Source of the DNA: Tubulanus polymorphus
Taxonomy: Eukaryota > Nemertea > Palaeonemertea > Tubulaniformes > Tubulanidae
Length of the DNA: 64,000 nt
Direction of reading: 5' to 3'
Assembly (NCBI RefSeq): GCF_964204645.1
Contig: NC_134026.1
Location: forward strand, 21,408,650-21,472,649
The translations under genes and the position numbers were made by a program. Below, in pieces: positions 12,476-23,480 of this stretch (positions within the stretch are counted from its first letter, which is position 1; every line of letters starts with the position of its first letter). The notes beneath the pieces were generated by a model. That model was not told where the DNA came from, made no database searches, and saw nothing but the letters and a program-made list of their open reading frames with translations.

Positions 12476-13032
12476 GACCAGGTATCTGGCCATCCATGAC
12501 ATTGACTGTACGTTGTCTATCTATTGCATGTGGTATTTTCTCGTGAGTGTCCAATACAGGTATTAATGGAATCTAGAAATTTAGAGATAATGGTTGTGGT
12601 GTAGCATTTACATTACTAGATTCGTAGAGGAGCCAGGTGTAAAATAAACGAGACGAGTAGTACTTTGTAGACTTACTAGTTTATTTTACGCACAAGCTTT
12701 GGCTACTAGTGTACAGTAGCTTCATATCCCTAGGTTTAAAATATTACAATAATTCATTTCTCATTGAATCACGTACTGATAAAGAAACACGTTGTCAATA
12801 GCATTATCCGAAGTCCCTGAGTTTTCCTAGCTTTAAGTAAAATTTCTCAAATTCCCTGAGTTTTCCAACTCTAATTTATTTAAAATAGAGGACGACAATT
12901 TGTAGATTTGAGGTACCGTCTTAAATAATCATATGACTCAACTTGTAGATGAAGTTTCATTTACATTGAACAACTTCAGGCAAGTTACTCAAAAAAACAT
13001 TCCCCGCACCAAGTATGACAGTGTCAAATCCG

Positions 13033-16000
13033 TTAGAGGGAACTTTTTGGAACCATATCAAATCGTTTCATGCTGAAAGGTTTCATATCATAAGCCGGTT
13101 TTTCACCTGTAACTAACTGCTTTAACAGTTTACCAACTACTGGCGCCAACTTGAATCCATGACCTGAAACGAGATATGAAAACTTTGCATGAATTGTCGT
13201 TTGGGGCCACTAAAAAGCCAAGTATGTAACATGCAACTGTAGAGCAGGATGTAAGTATTTTTTCAATCTTTTTAGGACATACATGAAGTATTTCGAAATA
13301 TCAACACAACGAGCAGGGTTTAAAGCAGTCATTGAAATTTGGGTCAGTTAGTCTTTGACCGTCATCCAGGAAAAATGAGGGGTATGAATAATTATAAATT
13401 TTCTAGGCAAGCCAAGAGTTGAAAAGTGCGGCCAATTAAAATCCAATAATGCGGGTGATCAGTGAGCCCATAGGGGAGGAACAATTTGAATCTTACTTCA
13501 TAATAAGAATTAAATTTATAAACCATGGACTCTAAAAACGAAGATTAAATAGAACACTCACCTGAAAACCCAGCACCAATCACAATGTTCCTATGTTGTG
13601 GATGATAGTCTAGGACAAAGCCTTCATCAGGGGTCATCTGGTAAGAAAACAGCAGACAATCAGCAGATTCTGAATACAATGCAACAGTGTCTTAAATGTA
13701 TGGGACTTACTAACTAAATTTTTTCCAGTAAATTATCTATGATGGATATTTAACGGAAAATTTATAACTTAATTTTGTTCAAGTTATAGTACATAACAAG
13801 ATGACTTGACTAACTGATTTTAGACTGAACGAAGAGTGTTCAATCCTATTGAATAAGGGTTGCCAATTTGGCAAGATTCGATAAAAGGAGTACATTGACA
13901 TCGTATTTGAGCAACTGCACGGTATAGTCTGAATCCCAGACGATGTACAATAGTTAGAAACTTACTTACAGTGTAAATGCAAGTCTCGATAATTGAAGGC
14001 ATCTGCTCCAATCCAGGAAAATGATCTTTTACATACTCGCATATCCTCTCTAAATATTCTTTATTTTGGGTTTTGTCACGATCATCAGGGTCTATCTCAG
14101 GACCCCCATGGAATGCCACCTAGAATTATCAACAAATTCGATATGACAACTGATTTTGATTTCTTAGGGTACAGGGAATAGTTCAGAGGCATTCTTTCCA
14201 ACATAGTTTAGCTCTGGGGCACCTCTGAGATGAAATAGGTGCCACCACCAGTGGCAACCAGGCATTCCAAAAAGTATAAAGCAAGAAAACTTCGGGGACA
14301 TTAAGTTTGTCTGCCAATGAAACAACTAAACCTGAAATTCTAGTACTGGTATTTACCTTCATATGATGTGGGTATTCATACGGAGGAAGGGTATAAAATG
14401 AAGAGTTTTCTCTATAATCATTATGAAGTGTAATTGGAGCGCATGATAAATCATAAGTTCCTGGAATCTTCTCTTTGAAATAACAGACCGTTACACGTAC
14501 AGGCTGGTGAAATAAAGTAAAACTATTAATTATCATATTCGCATCAATTAATCAATTAAATCAATTAGTTCATGTTGGTAATAAATCTAGTTTATTGCTT
14601 GACCAAATTAGGCAATCTATTACCTTGATGTGAAGAGAAACTCTGAGTGGTTTCAGTAACTTAGTCGTCCATGGTCCGGCGGTTATAACAACTTTTTTAG
14701 CTCTGTACAGGTTTTTATTTGTGTGTATATCGACTACATCACCAGGGACAATTTGCAGCACCTTTTCACCATCATGTAGAACTCCACCGAACCTCTTAAA
14801 CAGGTTCTTGTTAAGAAAAGAGAATAATACATGTAAATAAGAACTTTAATGCTTGAGCTTAGGCTTAAAGTTTTACATGCTGCAGTAAACTTATTTGGTT
14901 AGAACAATCATCCTTCAACCTATGGTACCTGCACAGCGAGTAGGCATTTATCAGCTTTCAAAATCCCAGCTTCTTGGTCCAACAAGAAAAGATCTGCATC
15001 TTCTTTGAATCTGAACATTGGATATTCTGACCGCACTTGCTCTTTAGTCAAAACAATATGTTTGGCATTGTTTTGAACCATTGATTTTCTGATACTTTCG
15101 CCTTGTTTAGGATCGTTAAAAAAACCAACTACCAACATCGCAGTCTGCCTGTAATTCGAAGCTTGATAACGTATGTGTTTAATTACTCAGTATATATTTT
15201 CAAGCATCTCTGCTTTTCATACTTGTACAATTCCTGACCAGTCATGTTTTCAATCCTTGACCACTGTCTGTAGGCCTCGCTCATCATTTTAGTGTAAACA
15301 TCGTCATCATAGAATTTCCTGATAATTCTACTGGAGCCATGAGAACTACCTCTCGAATGAGGTAAAAAAAACTGTAAAAATCAAAAATTCCAAACCATCA
15401 CTTGCTTCGATTGTAGCTTTGGAAGATATTCCAATGCTCTGCAAGACATTCTTCATTAGTAGGCCTTTATTGACTTAATATGCTTATGAACATGGTCTTA
15501 TAGTTGCAAACTGTTTTAAGGCCGCACACGCATACCCAATACCGGTTAAAGGGCCCAGTGTAAAAAACATTCACCACTTCAAGGTTAATCAAGGTTATAA
15601 TAACGCGCAGTGTTTCAGTAGTTGAATGGATCTACACTTAAAGCATCTGCTTCAGAGACTATCCGCACACATTTTTAGACGCTTCTATTTAGTTCATTAT
15701 GTTATGATATATTATGGGCTCATCAAACTACAACAGTACATAGCGATCCTCAATATCTATGGAAGGTCCTTTTTTGCCACAGGGACTTGTCACAATTGAT
15801 AGTAAATGAATAAAACCAATATCAATGACCAGGTCCACTATCCCTGTATAATGTAAATTATTTTATTGTACAGTTGCAGGGATACTGGTACCCCCATCAT
15901 TGGTCTCATCCATTATCAATCATGACAAGTCCCTGTGTTTTTTGCAGTCTGACTGATGCCATTTTAGGTTTTATAATAATCATTGTTTTTCCCAGTCCCA

Positions 16001-16354
16001 ATAATGACTTCTTTTTTCCTATCTCAATAGATTTCAAGCATCTGCTTCGATCCATCAGATAGATGAGTTATTTTTCAATCTTAAATTTGTACCCTCTAGA
16101 TACATTAACGACGATTTAAAAGGCCGCCATTTTGTATCGACGATCTGGGGTCTAACGTAATTTAGATGACGGGTTCAAAGAACAACGGCTAGACCAGGCT
16201 ATATCATGCAATCTTGACTTTGACGATATGGGGTTCCATAAGAAGGTACCTGTTCCAACAGAAGAGTTGTGTTGCCATCGCGTGCCAACTGATAAGCAGT
16301 GCAGGACCCTTCAATTCCTGCTCCTATTACCGCAACGTCAAAAATAGTCGCCAT
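13033..16354 (-). CDS. PIPOX: Peroxisomal sarcosine/L-pipecolate oxidase, copy 1, 8 exons
   Basis: FAD-dependent amine oxidase of the monomeric sarcosine oxidase family; family members oxidise sarcosine or L-pipecolate and release hydrogen peroxide. Exons: 16250-16354, 15223-15371, 14929-15148, 14624-14806, 14357-14503, 13970-14119, 13562-13637, 13033-13163. Phases agree and give 386 aa (vertebrate PIPOX is about 390). The N-terminus has the Rossmann FAD motif [16 protein letters not shown] with LLLEQ ending strand 2. [17 protein letters not shown] is the family signature. The Cys of ETCIYT followed by [10 protein letters not shown] matches the covalent-flavin Cys of the family, and [16 protein letters not shown] is the conserved C-terminal flavin motif. 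It ends in KSSL, a weak fit to a peroxisomal PTS1. A paralogue with the same exon phases lies directly upstream. Substrate choice cannot be read from sequence. Confidence 0.93.
15771..15949. repeat. Foldback/MITE element in PIPOX copy 1 intron 1
   Basis: Arms of about 75 bases are inverted: the left holds CACAGGGACTTGTCACAATT and the right holds its inverse (CATGACAAGTCCCTGTG). The inner parts ACCAATATCAATGACCAGGT and ACCTGGT-like words also pair imperfectly. This is a non-coding hairpin-forming element. Confidence 0.6.
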
Positions 16355-16864
16355 CTTGATGATCATGTGACCCACAAACGTCATTTTGTGGGTTCGAGTC
16401 CTGTATAATTCATGAGAATTCCATTCGTTTTTTCAAAGATTCTTTATTGTACAAACATTCGTAAATAATTATAAAGGTGTCTTATGTAAAATTACTGACA
16501 AATTGCTTAAATACGAACAAATTACAGTCAGTTGGTCTCCAGATTAAATGAACACCATCTTCTTTGACATTGATTTATGAACTAAATCAATTTCAACAAT
16601 CTGTTTCCATGCCCACGACTGAAAAATTATTTTCTTTTCAAAACTCATGGTTTCTAGGCATGGAAACATACTGTTAAATATTAAGAAAAGGAGACTTGAG
16701 CAATTCTTCAATAAAGTGTAAAATGGAAATAAATGGTTTATTCAGACTGCACAATTTCACTGGTTGCATTAACACCAAATCAAAGTGTGTTTATGCGATT
16801 GATCCCTGAAAAATCTAATCTGTACTTTAGATCCAGTGGAACTGGGTGGTCCCATTAATACAGA
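16355..16864. other. Spacer between the tandem oxidase genes
   Basis: About 510 bases hold the promoter of copy 1 and the 3' UTR of copy 2. A minus-strand AATAAA at 16737-16742 lies 123 bases past the copy 2 stop codon and is its likely polyadenylation signal. No other gene or repeat was recognised. Confidence 0.5.
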
Positions 16865-19800
16865 CTAGAGGGAGCTTTTTGGAACCTTGTCAAATCGATT
16901 CATGCATAAAGGTTTCATATCATGAGCCGGTTTTTCACCAGTGACTAGCTGCTTCAACAGTTTACCAACTACTGGTGCTAACTTGAACCCATGACCTGTC
17001 ATAAAAGATAAATTTAGGGATGAAATATGAAAAATATGAGCTTATCTAGTTAAATGCAAGATTCAATTCAGGGGTTCTCACCTGAAAAGCCAGCGCCTAT
17101 CACAATGTTTCTGTATTGTGGATGGTAGTCTAGGATAAAGCCTTCATCAGGAGTCATCTGGTTGAATGAAAAAATTGAAGTAGAACATAGTATAAAGTAG
17201 GCCTACTGGTGCATATAATCAGGAGGAAAAGTCAACTATCTGGACCCTATCCCATACTTGGCAGTTGAATTAGACCCATAAGTAAGTCAAGGTTCTGCCA
17301 GTACTTAGAAGCACACGTTTAAGTTAGACTCCATGAGCAAATAATTGGAAATGAACTTAATATTCTAACTTTAGTCTCAACCTTAGTTTATAACTGTGGA
17401 AGTGCCGGGTCCTGCATAAATACATCGGTAATAAATGAACATAGTACCATAGTAACTTACAGTATATATGCATGTTTCAACAACTGAAGGTACAGGCTCC
17501 AATCCAGGGAAGTGCTCTTTAACATGCTCTACACATCTTTCGATGTACTCTTTGCTGGCCTCCGCTTTATTATCACGGTTATCAGGATCAATATCTGGAC
17601 CACCATGGAATGCTACCTACGATCATAATAAAACCAGAAGGCACTGACAATACTGGCGAAAGATTTCAGTGTTCCTAATTTCATTGTGTCTCAGTGTTAG
17701 CTGGCACACTCTAATGAATTACCTTTGTGTGCTCATGGTATTCGTATGCCGGGATTGTATAGTAAAACATCTTTGTATTAAAGTCCTTGAAAACTGTTAT
17801 GGGACATTGTTCAAATCCATAAGTTCCTGGAATCTTCTCTTTGAAATAGCAGACCACTACGCGAACAGGCTGAAAATGAGGTATGGTAAATCCTATGAGT
17901 ATTACAGATATATTGAAATGTTCAGCTTTAATGCCAGTTAATATAGTAACCTGGATGGGAAGTTTGACTCGCAGTGGTTTCAGTAACTTTGTCGTCCATG
18001 GTCCGGCGGTTATGACAACCTTTTTAGCTCTGTACAGGTTTTTATTTGTGTGTATATCGACTACATCACCAGGGACGATATCCTGCACCTTTTCACCATC
18101 ATGTAAAACTCCACCGAACTTCCTGAATAGACCCTTGAACAGAAAGAAGATCAAACAAACTTATTCAATCTATAGATATTTGTGATTTATCAGTTACACA
18201 GCCTTGAGGTCCTGATGATTATCATGTTAATGTATAAACAGTTCATATATTTTGTACTTCGATAATCATTTAAAAAATCAGAACAAATGAAATAAAATAC
18301 AACTCAGATCAATTGACCTTATAAATATTGGTTCTATTAGTATTCAAAATTTTTTGTCCTGAATTGTTTGATTCAATCAGACTTCAGGCAATTCATCATC
18401 TATTAGTGTTTGTGAAAATGAAACAGGGGGTCCTTAGAGAGCCCAAGGCCTTTTTTCAAATTACTTGGAGTATAAATCTGCCTCCCAGAATTCTGCAAAA
18501 ATCATCTAATTGAATAAAATTCTTTCTGCTATAACCGTCATGATTTTCAATCTAGTAACTTTAAGTTATGTTCGTCTTAATTTTCAATCTTATGATTTGC
18601 CAAAAATGTATTTCTTTTTATTTCTCCCATCAATTGAGTCAAATCCATCAAAATTTTCACTCCTTTTTAATTCTTTTTTTCTGCAGTCCTTCCAAGGATT
18701 AGTGTGGAAAATACTCAAATAATCAAAAAAATAATTTTAATTTTTCCTGTTCCCTTTCATCGTACAACGCCTATTATAATAACCTTTTTTCCCTTAGCCC
18801 TCCCATTTTTTCTTACCTGTACAGCAGCAAGGCATTGATCAGCTTTCAAAATTCCGGCCTCATGATCCAGCATAAAAAGATCGGCATCCTCTTCATACTT
18901 GAACATCGGAAACTCTGACCGCACTTGCTCCTTAGTGTAAACTCTGTGCTTGACATTGTTTCGAACCATTGATCCTCGGACAATTTGGCTCTGTTTACGA
19001 TCCTCGTATAAACTAACTACCAACATCGAAGCCGGTCTACAATTGAAAATACAGTTAGCCTGTTTGTTCATAGTTGTAACTGCTTTAAGTATTGAATGCC
19101 ATGAAGAGAAAAACACGCTAGATCTTAAACGACTGCTTTTTTTCTTAACGTATCGGGTGGATTACTTCCACCAATCTTCAGAATTTATTCTAAATTGAGA
19201 TATGATTACAATTCGTGCAGGGTCGCTCTAACTCACACCATATCACTCATTTACCACTTACCACTCTGATGATGGGTAGAAGTATTTCATCGAAGCGTTA
19301 GAAAAAAAACAAAAGCAATTGTTTTAGATCTACATTGTGGGTTTCTCCACCTGAGGCTCAATATAGGGGGAAAAAAAGCTTAGCACTTTTGTCATATTAC
19401 TGTAATATAAGTAATATGAGTAATCAAGGGCTAATCTGTTATTTTACCATATGTAAGTAACCAGTAGCTATCCTTAGTAATCTATAGTAATATGAAGTAA
19501 TAACATGTAATGGATAGTAATCTATAGTAATATGAAGTAATAAGACATAATGGATAGTAATCTATAGTAATATGAAGTAATAAGACGTAACGCATAGTAA
19601 TCTATAGTAATATGAAGTAATAACATGTAATGGATAGTAATTTATAGTAATATGAAGTAATAAGATGCTTCATATTACTATAGATTACTATCCATTACGT
19701 CTTATTACTTCATATTACTATACATTACTATGCGTTACGTCTTATTACTTCATATTACTATAGATTACTATCCATTACGTCTTATTACTTCATATTACTA

Positions 19801-20599
19801 TGGATTACTATGCGTTACGTCTTATTAGTACTTCATATTACTGGACAATACTACGTTACTGTCACACCACACTATATCAGATTAAAATACAATACTTTTC
19901 TACTGAAAAAATTTCATTCGCATTTAATATTACTTGAATTACTTATATTACAGTAATATGAAAAAAGTGTTAAGCTTTTTTTCCCCCTATAATGAGCCTT
20001 ATATAGGTTTCTCTCTTCAATACAATTAGCCTATTGAAAGTTAGTTAAAATCTCAACCGAGTTATGTAGCTCAATGCATTCTCGACATACTTGTACAATT
20101 CCTGACCAGTCATGTTTTCAATCGTTGACCACTCACTGTAGGCATCACTCATCATCTTAGTGTAAACTTCATCCAAATAGAATTTCCTGATGACCCTAGT
20201 CTGGCCATGAGAACTACCCCTCGAATGAGGTAGAAGAAACTGAAATTTAGAATGGTTAGTTCAATAGTTGGTCTGGGGAATGAATGAAATAGGCCTCTAG
20301 CGGCCACAGGTCGGGCCTGACACAAAAAGTTTTTGACCCAGTATCCTAGGTACTATGAATAAAAATACCTTTTATATATAGTACCTAGGATACTGGGGTC
20401 AAAAACTTATTGTGTCAGGCTCCCTGTGGCCTAGCTAGCGGGAGGGCCTAACTAGGCACCACACCGACCGACGTACCTGTTCTAACAGAAGTGTTTTGGT
20501 GCCATTGCGAGCTAATTGATAAGCAGTACAGGACCCTTCAATCCCTGCTCCAATCACAACAACATCAAACGTACTTTTATCATCAGCATTTGACATCAT
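16865..20599 (-). CDS. PIPOX: Peroxisomal sarcosine/L-pipecolate oxidase, copy 2, 8 exons
   Basis: Tandem paralogue of the preceding gene with the same eight exons and the same phases: 20477-20599, 20091-20239, 18817-19036, 17951-18133, 17723-17869, 17461-17616, 17082-17157, 16865-16995. It encodes 394 aa. The start adds a short [10 protein letters not shown] leader before the FAD motif [17 protein letters not shown]; either of the two adjacent ATGs could be used. The SRGSSHG signature, ETCIYT covalent-flavin Cys and [16 protein letters not shown] are all kept. Exon 6 is 6 bases longer than in copy 1. Exon 4 is almost identical to exon 4 of copy 1 in DNA, while other exons have diverged more. 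The C-terminus is again KSSL. Two foldback elements sit in introns 1 and 2, and a transposon lies just upstream. The gene is divergent from RRP12. Confidence 0.93.
19354..19999. repeat. Large foldback element with internal 40-bp repeats
   Basis: A 646-bp inverted structure in PIPOX copy 2 intron 2. The outer arms start AGGCTCAATATAGGGGGAAA and the right end is its inverse with one mismatch; the pairing continues through AAGCTTAGCACTTTT and TCATATTACTGTAATATAAG. Inside, about four to five tandem units of roughly 40 bases (core TAATCTATAGTAATATGAAG) run in one orientation to about 19667. A similar number then run in the opposite orientation to about 19850. The whole could form a very long hairpin. 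No coding frame and no certain target-site duplication. Confidence 0.85.
20304..20429. repeat. Perfect-arm MITE in PIPOX copy 2 intron 1
   Basis: CCACAGG at the left and CCTGTGG at the right bracket inverted arms containing GGCCTGACACA, GTTTTTGACCC and AGTATCCTAGGTACTA. The loop is only about 20 bases (around GAATAAAAATACC). Nearly the whole element is palindromic. Confidence 0.8.
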
Positions 20600-20779
20600 C
20601 TTTCATTTCTTGACAATTGTAGGTTTGACAAATGTCAAATTTGTTGGGAGGTCACCACACGACTGTCATGTGAGCAAATATGATCGACATCTGAAAAGTA
20701 GCACCACCTGGAAAATTGCTAATAAGATTGATTGCCTATCAAATTCTTATTTGGAACATATATTTTGTATATTCAAAGT

Positions 20780-23334
20780 TATGGAAGACCTCGGACGACA
20801 TACGAGATATGAGATATAACATACGAGATATGAGATGCAACATACGAGATACGACATATGACATACGAGATACGACTTATTTACAGTACGGTGTCTCTCC
20901 GCTAGCGCCACCGCAGTGTATGTTTTTCAATATTTACTGCATATAAATCGTTTAACATGGTGACGCGTACAGTCATCGTCAATTATATGAAAACCAACAT
21001 AGTCAACATTTAGAAAAACAAATAGATTTCTTTTGGATAATGGACACCTGGACCGGACACAACGATATTAGGCCATACTGTGAACACCCTGGACTAATTA
21101 GGCGCGCCGGCCGTTCCTCTCCCGCGGGCGACGAAAAGTTTTTCAAATCACAAAACTAAAAAGATATCAAACTGTTCAAGTTCATAATATTATGCTATTT
21201 CTTGTCTTCCTTATGGTCTGAAAACGGCCTGGTGTTCAGGAGCCGGGGTTCCGGTTACTCAATGCCTGCAGAAAAAATAACTACTGTTCACCGCCCGCCC
21301 GTAACCGCCGGCTTTTCTGCATCAGAAATCAAAATTCTAAAAAAAACTCCGCAGCCGGAAATCCCGGCCCCCTTGTACCCCTCCTCCGCTGTTTGACACC
21401 CCTGCCTGAGTTCTTGAATCCCAAACAACCCGGGAACCCGTACATCGCCCTGGTATCCAGATTAAGAACTCCCGTGCTCTCTCTCAAGGTTTGAAATCCC
21501 CAGCTAAATTCCATCCCTATCGAGCTACCGGGGCAGACTGGTGAGTCCACTAGACCAGCCGTTGAGAGTCGAGACTGGCCAGTTTTCGCTAACCGTCAGG
21601 GCAGTATGCGGCACTGTCTTTCTGAAGCCATAGTCTGGGGTACTCCCCTGAAAATTTGTTCAATTTAGGTACTTGTGTATTCTGAGGGCTTTTTGGCTAT
21701 CTTTTTTTCTGACATCTTTCATGAAAAGGGCCAATGGCTGAATCTGAATAACTTTCATAATCGGAGAATCCAATTTAAGATCATTCTTATCAATTATCAT
21801 GGCCAGTTTTAAAACTGTTTATTGACAAAAGTACAGGAACCACATAAATAAGTCTTCAGCAAAACACAAGAGCTCTTACATTTGTAAAGATAAGAGATCC
21901 ATGGAAATATCAAGTAACATTTCTTTAGACAGGAAATTAGCGGAACACCGGAACGTTGCTCGTATGGTGCGTTTGCACCCGTCGCAAAAAACGTCGTGAT
22001 AAACGAAATCAGCTGGACTAGGGCCAGGAGCTGAGAGTGATACAATGGAACTCCATTCTGATATTTAGGCCAAAAAAAATTGATACCTTGTTTCTCCGCT
22101 CTGCTGAGCTTAAATGTTGACCCGGCCGGCCGCCTATCTACCCTATACATTACTTTTTTTTAAATCGTGATCAATTTCACCATAACAGACCCGGCCGCTA
22201 TAGAAATGAACTGTTTATGAATTTTATCATATTTTACAAAAATGACCCGGCCGCTGCGGAGAAACAAGGTATCATTTTTCTTTAGCCTTAATGAATAATT
22301 CATTCAATAAATTTATGTTATCTTTAGTATTTTTAATTCATGTCCATGTTTCAATTCATTCGTTGAAATCATAGTACACTAAACAGATTCCGCGTTCGCG
22401 GACTTTTTTTAAAACTCTTTGGTCATCGGCATTCGTAATATACATACATCTTTCACTCTTCATCGAAAACCCTCGATCGAACGCGAAGTTTAAACCCTTG
22501 ACTAGGTGCAATTGTTAATGACCACCAATTTGAAGGGGCCATGGCTAACTCTTTTTGAGGGATTTTTGTACACTCAAAAATGGAATTTGAGGCGTTTTTG
22601 GTGGATTAAGGGGCTGTAGCCCCGTATTTGGAGCCAACTCGAATCACCGGACCATCGGTGTCTCACACTAAGAGTGGCCCACTGACGTCTCATCGCGAGA
22701 AGCCGGTCCCCGGGAGTGGTTGATCGAATATTTTTAAATATTTTTCGTTTCAAATGAAACGTTTTTCGCATATTGATATTCATAGTTAATGTATACGCCA
22801 CTGCCTGCGCACGTGTCGTGGTATGCGCCGCAACGCCGAGAGGAGGCCTTTTTATGCGAACCAGCAAAATCGAAATAGATTAGCTATTTAGATTATATAG
22901 CCGATTAGTGCAATTAGCATAACCGGGTATGTTGGTTGATAAAAACGCCAGGTAGAAATTATTCAATTATGGCCTACTCAGCAGCGACTTCTACTGAGAA
23001 CACCATATCGGTTGGATTAGATAATCGGCATACTTGCTCGCCGAGCGAGTATGCTGAGTATGCTAATCGATTATGATAACCAATGTTCATAAAAATGACG
23101 GATTATGACATAATCCATGCTCATAAAAACGTTTTGCATACTCGAATATACTAATCGAGTGTTCATAAAAAAGGCCTCTAAGTTGAAAAATATACACTGC
23201 GGTGGCGCTAGCGCACGGACACCCGTACTGTAAATAAGTCGTATCTCGTATGTCATATGTCGTATCTCGTATGTTGCATCTCATATCTCGTATGTTATAT
23301 CTCATATCTCGTATGTCGTCTGAGGTCTTCCATA
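20780..23334. mobile_element. 2.55-kb non-autonomous DNA transposon with long TIRs
   Basis: Both ends carry about 150-bp terminal inverted repeats, almost identical. They start TATGGAAGACCTC and contain a run of short repeats such as ACATACGAGATATGAG and ACATACGAGATACGAC, then TTATTTACAGTACGG and GCTAGCGCCACCGCAGTGTA. The element is flanked by a 6-base direct repeat CAAAGT (20774-20779 and 23335-23340), consistent with a target-site duplication. The interior contains a nested inverted repeat (22082-22274) and several palindromes. I recognise no transposase or other protein domain in it, so it appears non-autonomous. It lies between the divergent PIPOX copy 2 and RRP12 genes. Superfamily is not assigned. 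Confidence 0.85.
22082..22274. repeat. Nested inverted-repeat element inside the transposon
   Basis: GATACCTTGTTTCTCCGC at the left is inverted as GCGGAGAAACAAGGTATC at the right. The 193-bp interior holds three ACCCGGCCG words in the same orientation or its complement. It appears to be a small element inserted in, or a structural part of, the larger element. Confidence 0.65.
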
Positions 23335-23480
23335 CAAAGTGGCCAATTAGTTTTTGATTCGGTTCATGATGAAAGCAATGAATTATGAATTGAATTGAAT
23401 TGAGAGCTGAATCGTCCTCCGCTGCTTTTGAAAGAACACTAGCGCATCCACATGGTTTTCACTTCCGGGTTCTGAAAATC

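Larger units (their letters stand above)
10053..13032. other. Convergent gap between PPP4C and the first PIPOX copy
   Basis: The PPP4C 3' UTR must begin here. Candidate polyadenylation hexamers on the plus strand are at 10187 and 11603. For the oxidase gene, a minus-strand AATAAA at 12885-12890 lies about 145 bases past its stop. Inverted repeats at 11117-11273 and 12383-12475 are listed separately. No exon of a third gene was recognised; the open frames present show no family features. Confidence 0.45.

Noticed and set aside
16385-16405. B-box-like GGGTTCGAGTCCTG near the PIPOX copy 1 start
   Set aside because: No tRNA-like A box or cloverleaf around it; it lies in the 5' flank of the oxidase gene and looks coincidental.
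22574-22867. A 97-codon frame inside the transposon as a possible transposase
   Set aside because: No DDE/DDD-like pattern or zinc-finger motif is visible, and it is far shorter than a transposase.
23400-23480. Upstream in-frame extension of RRP12
   Set aside because: It has no ATG before 23481; the extension would need a TTG start, and RRP12 proteins start close to the basic segment encoded from 23481.
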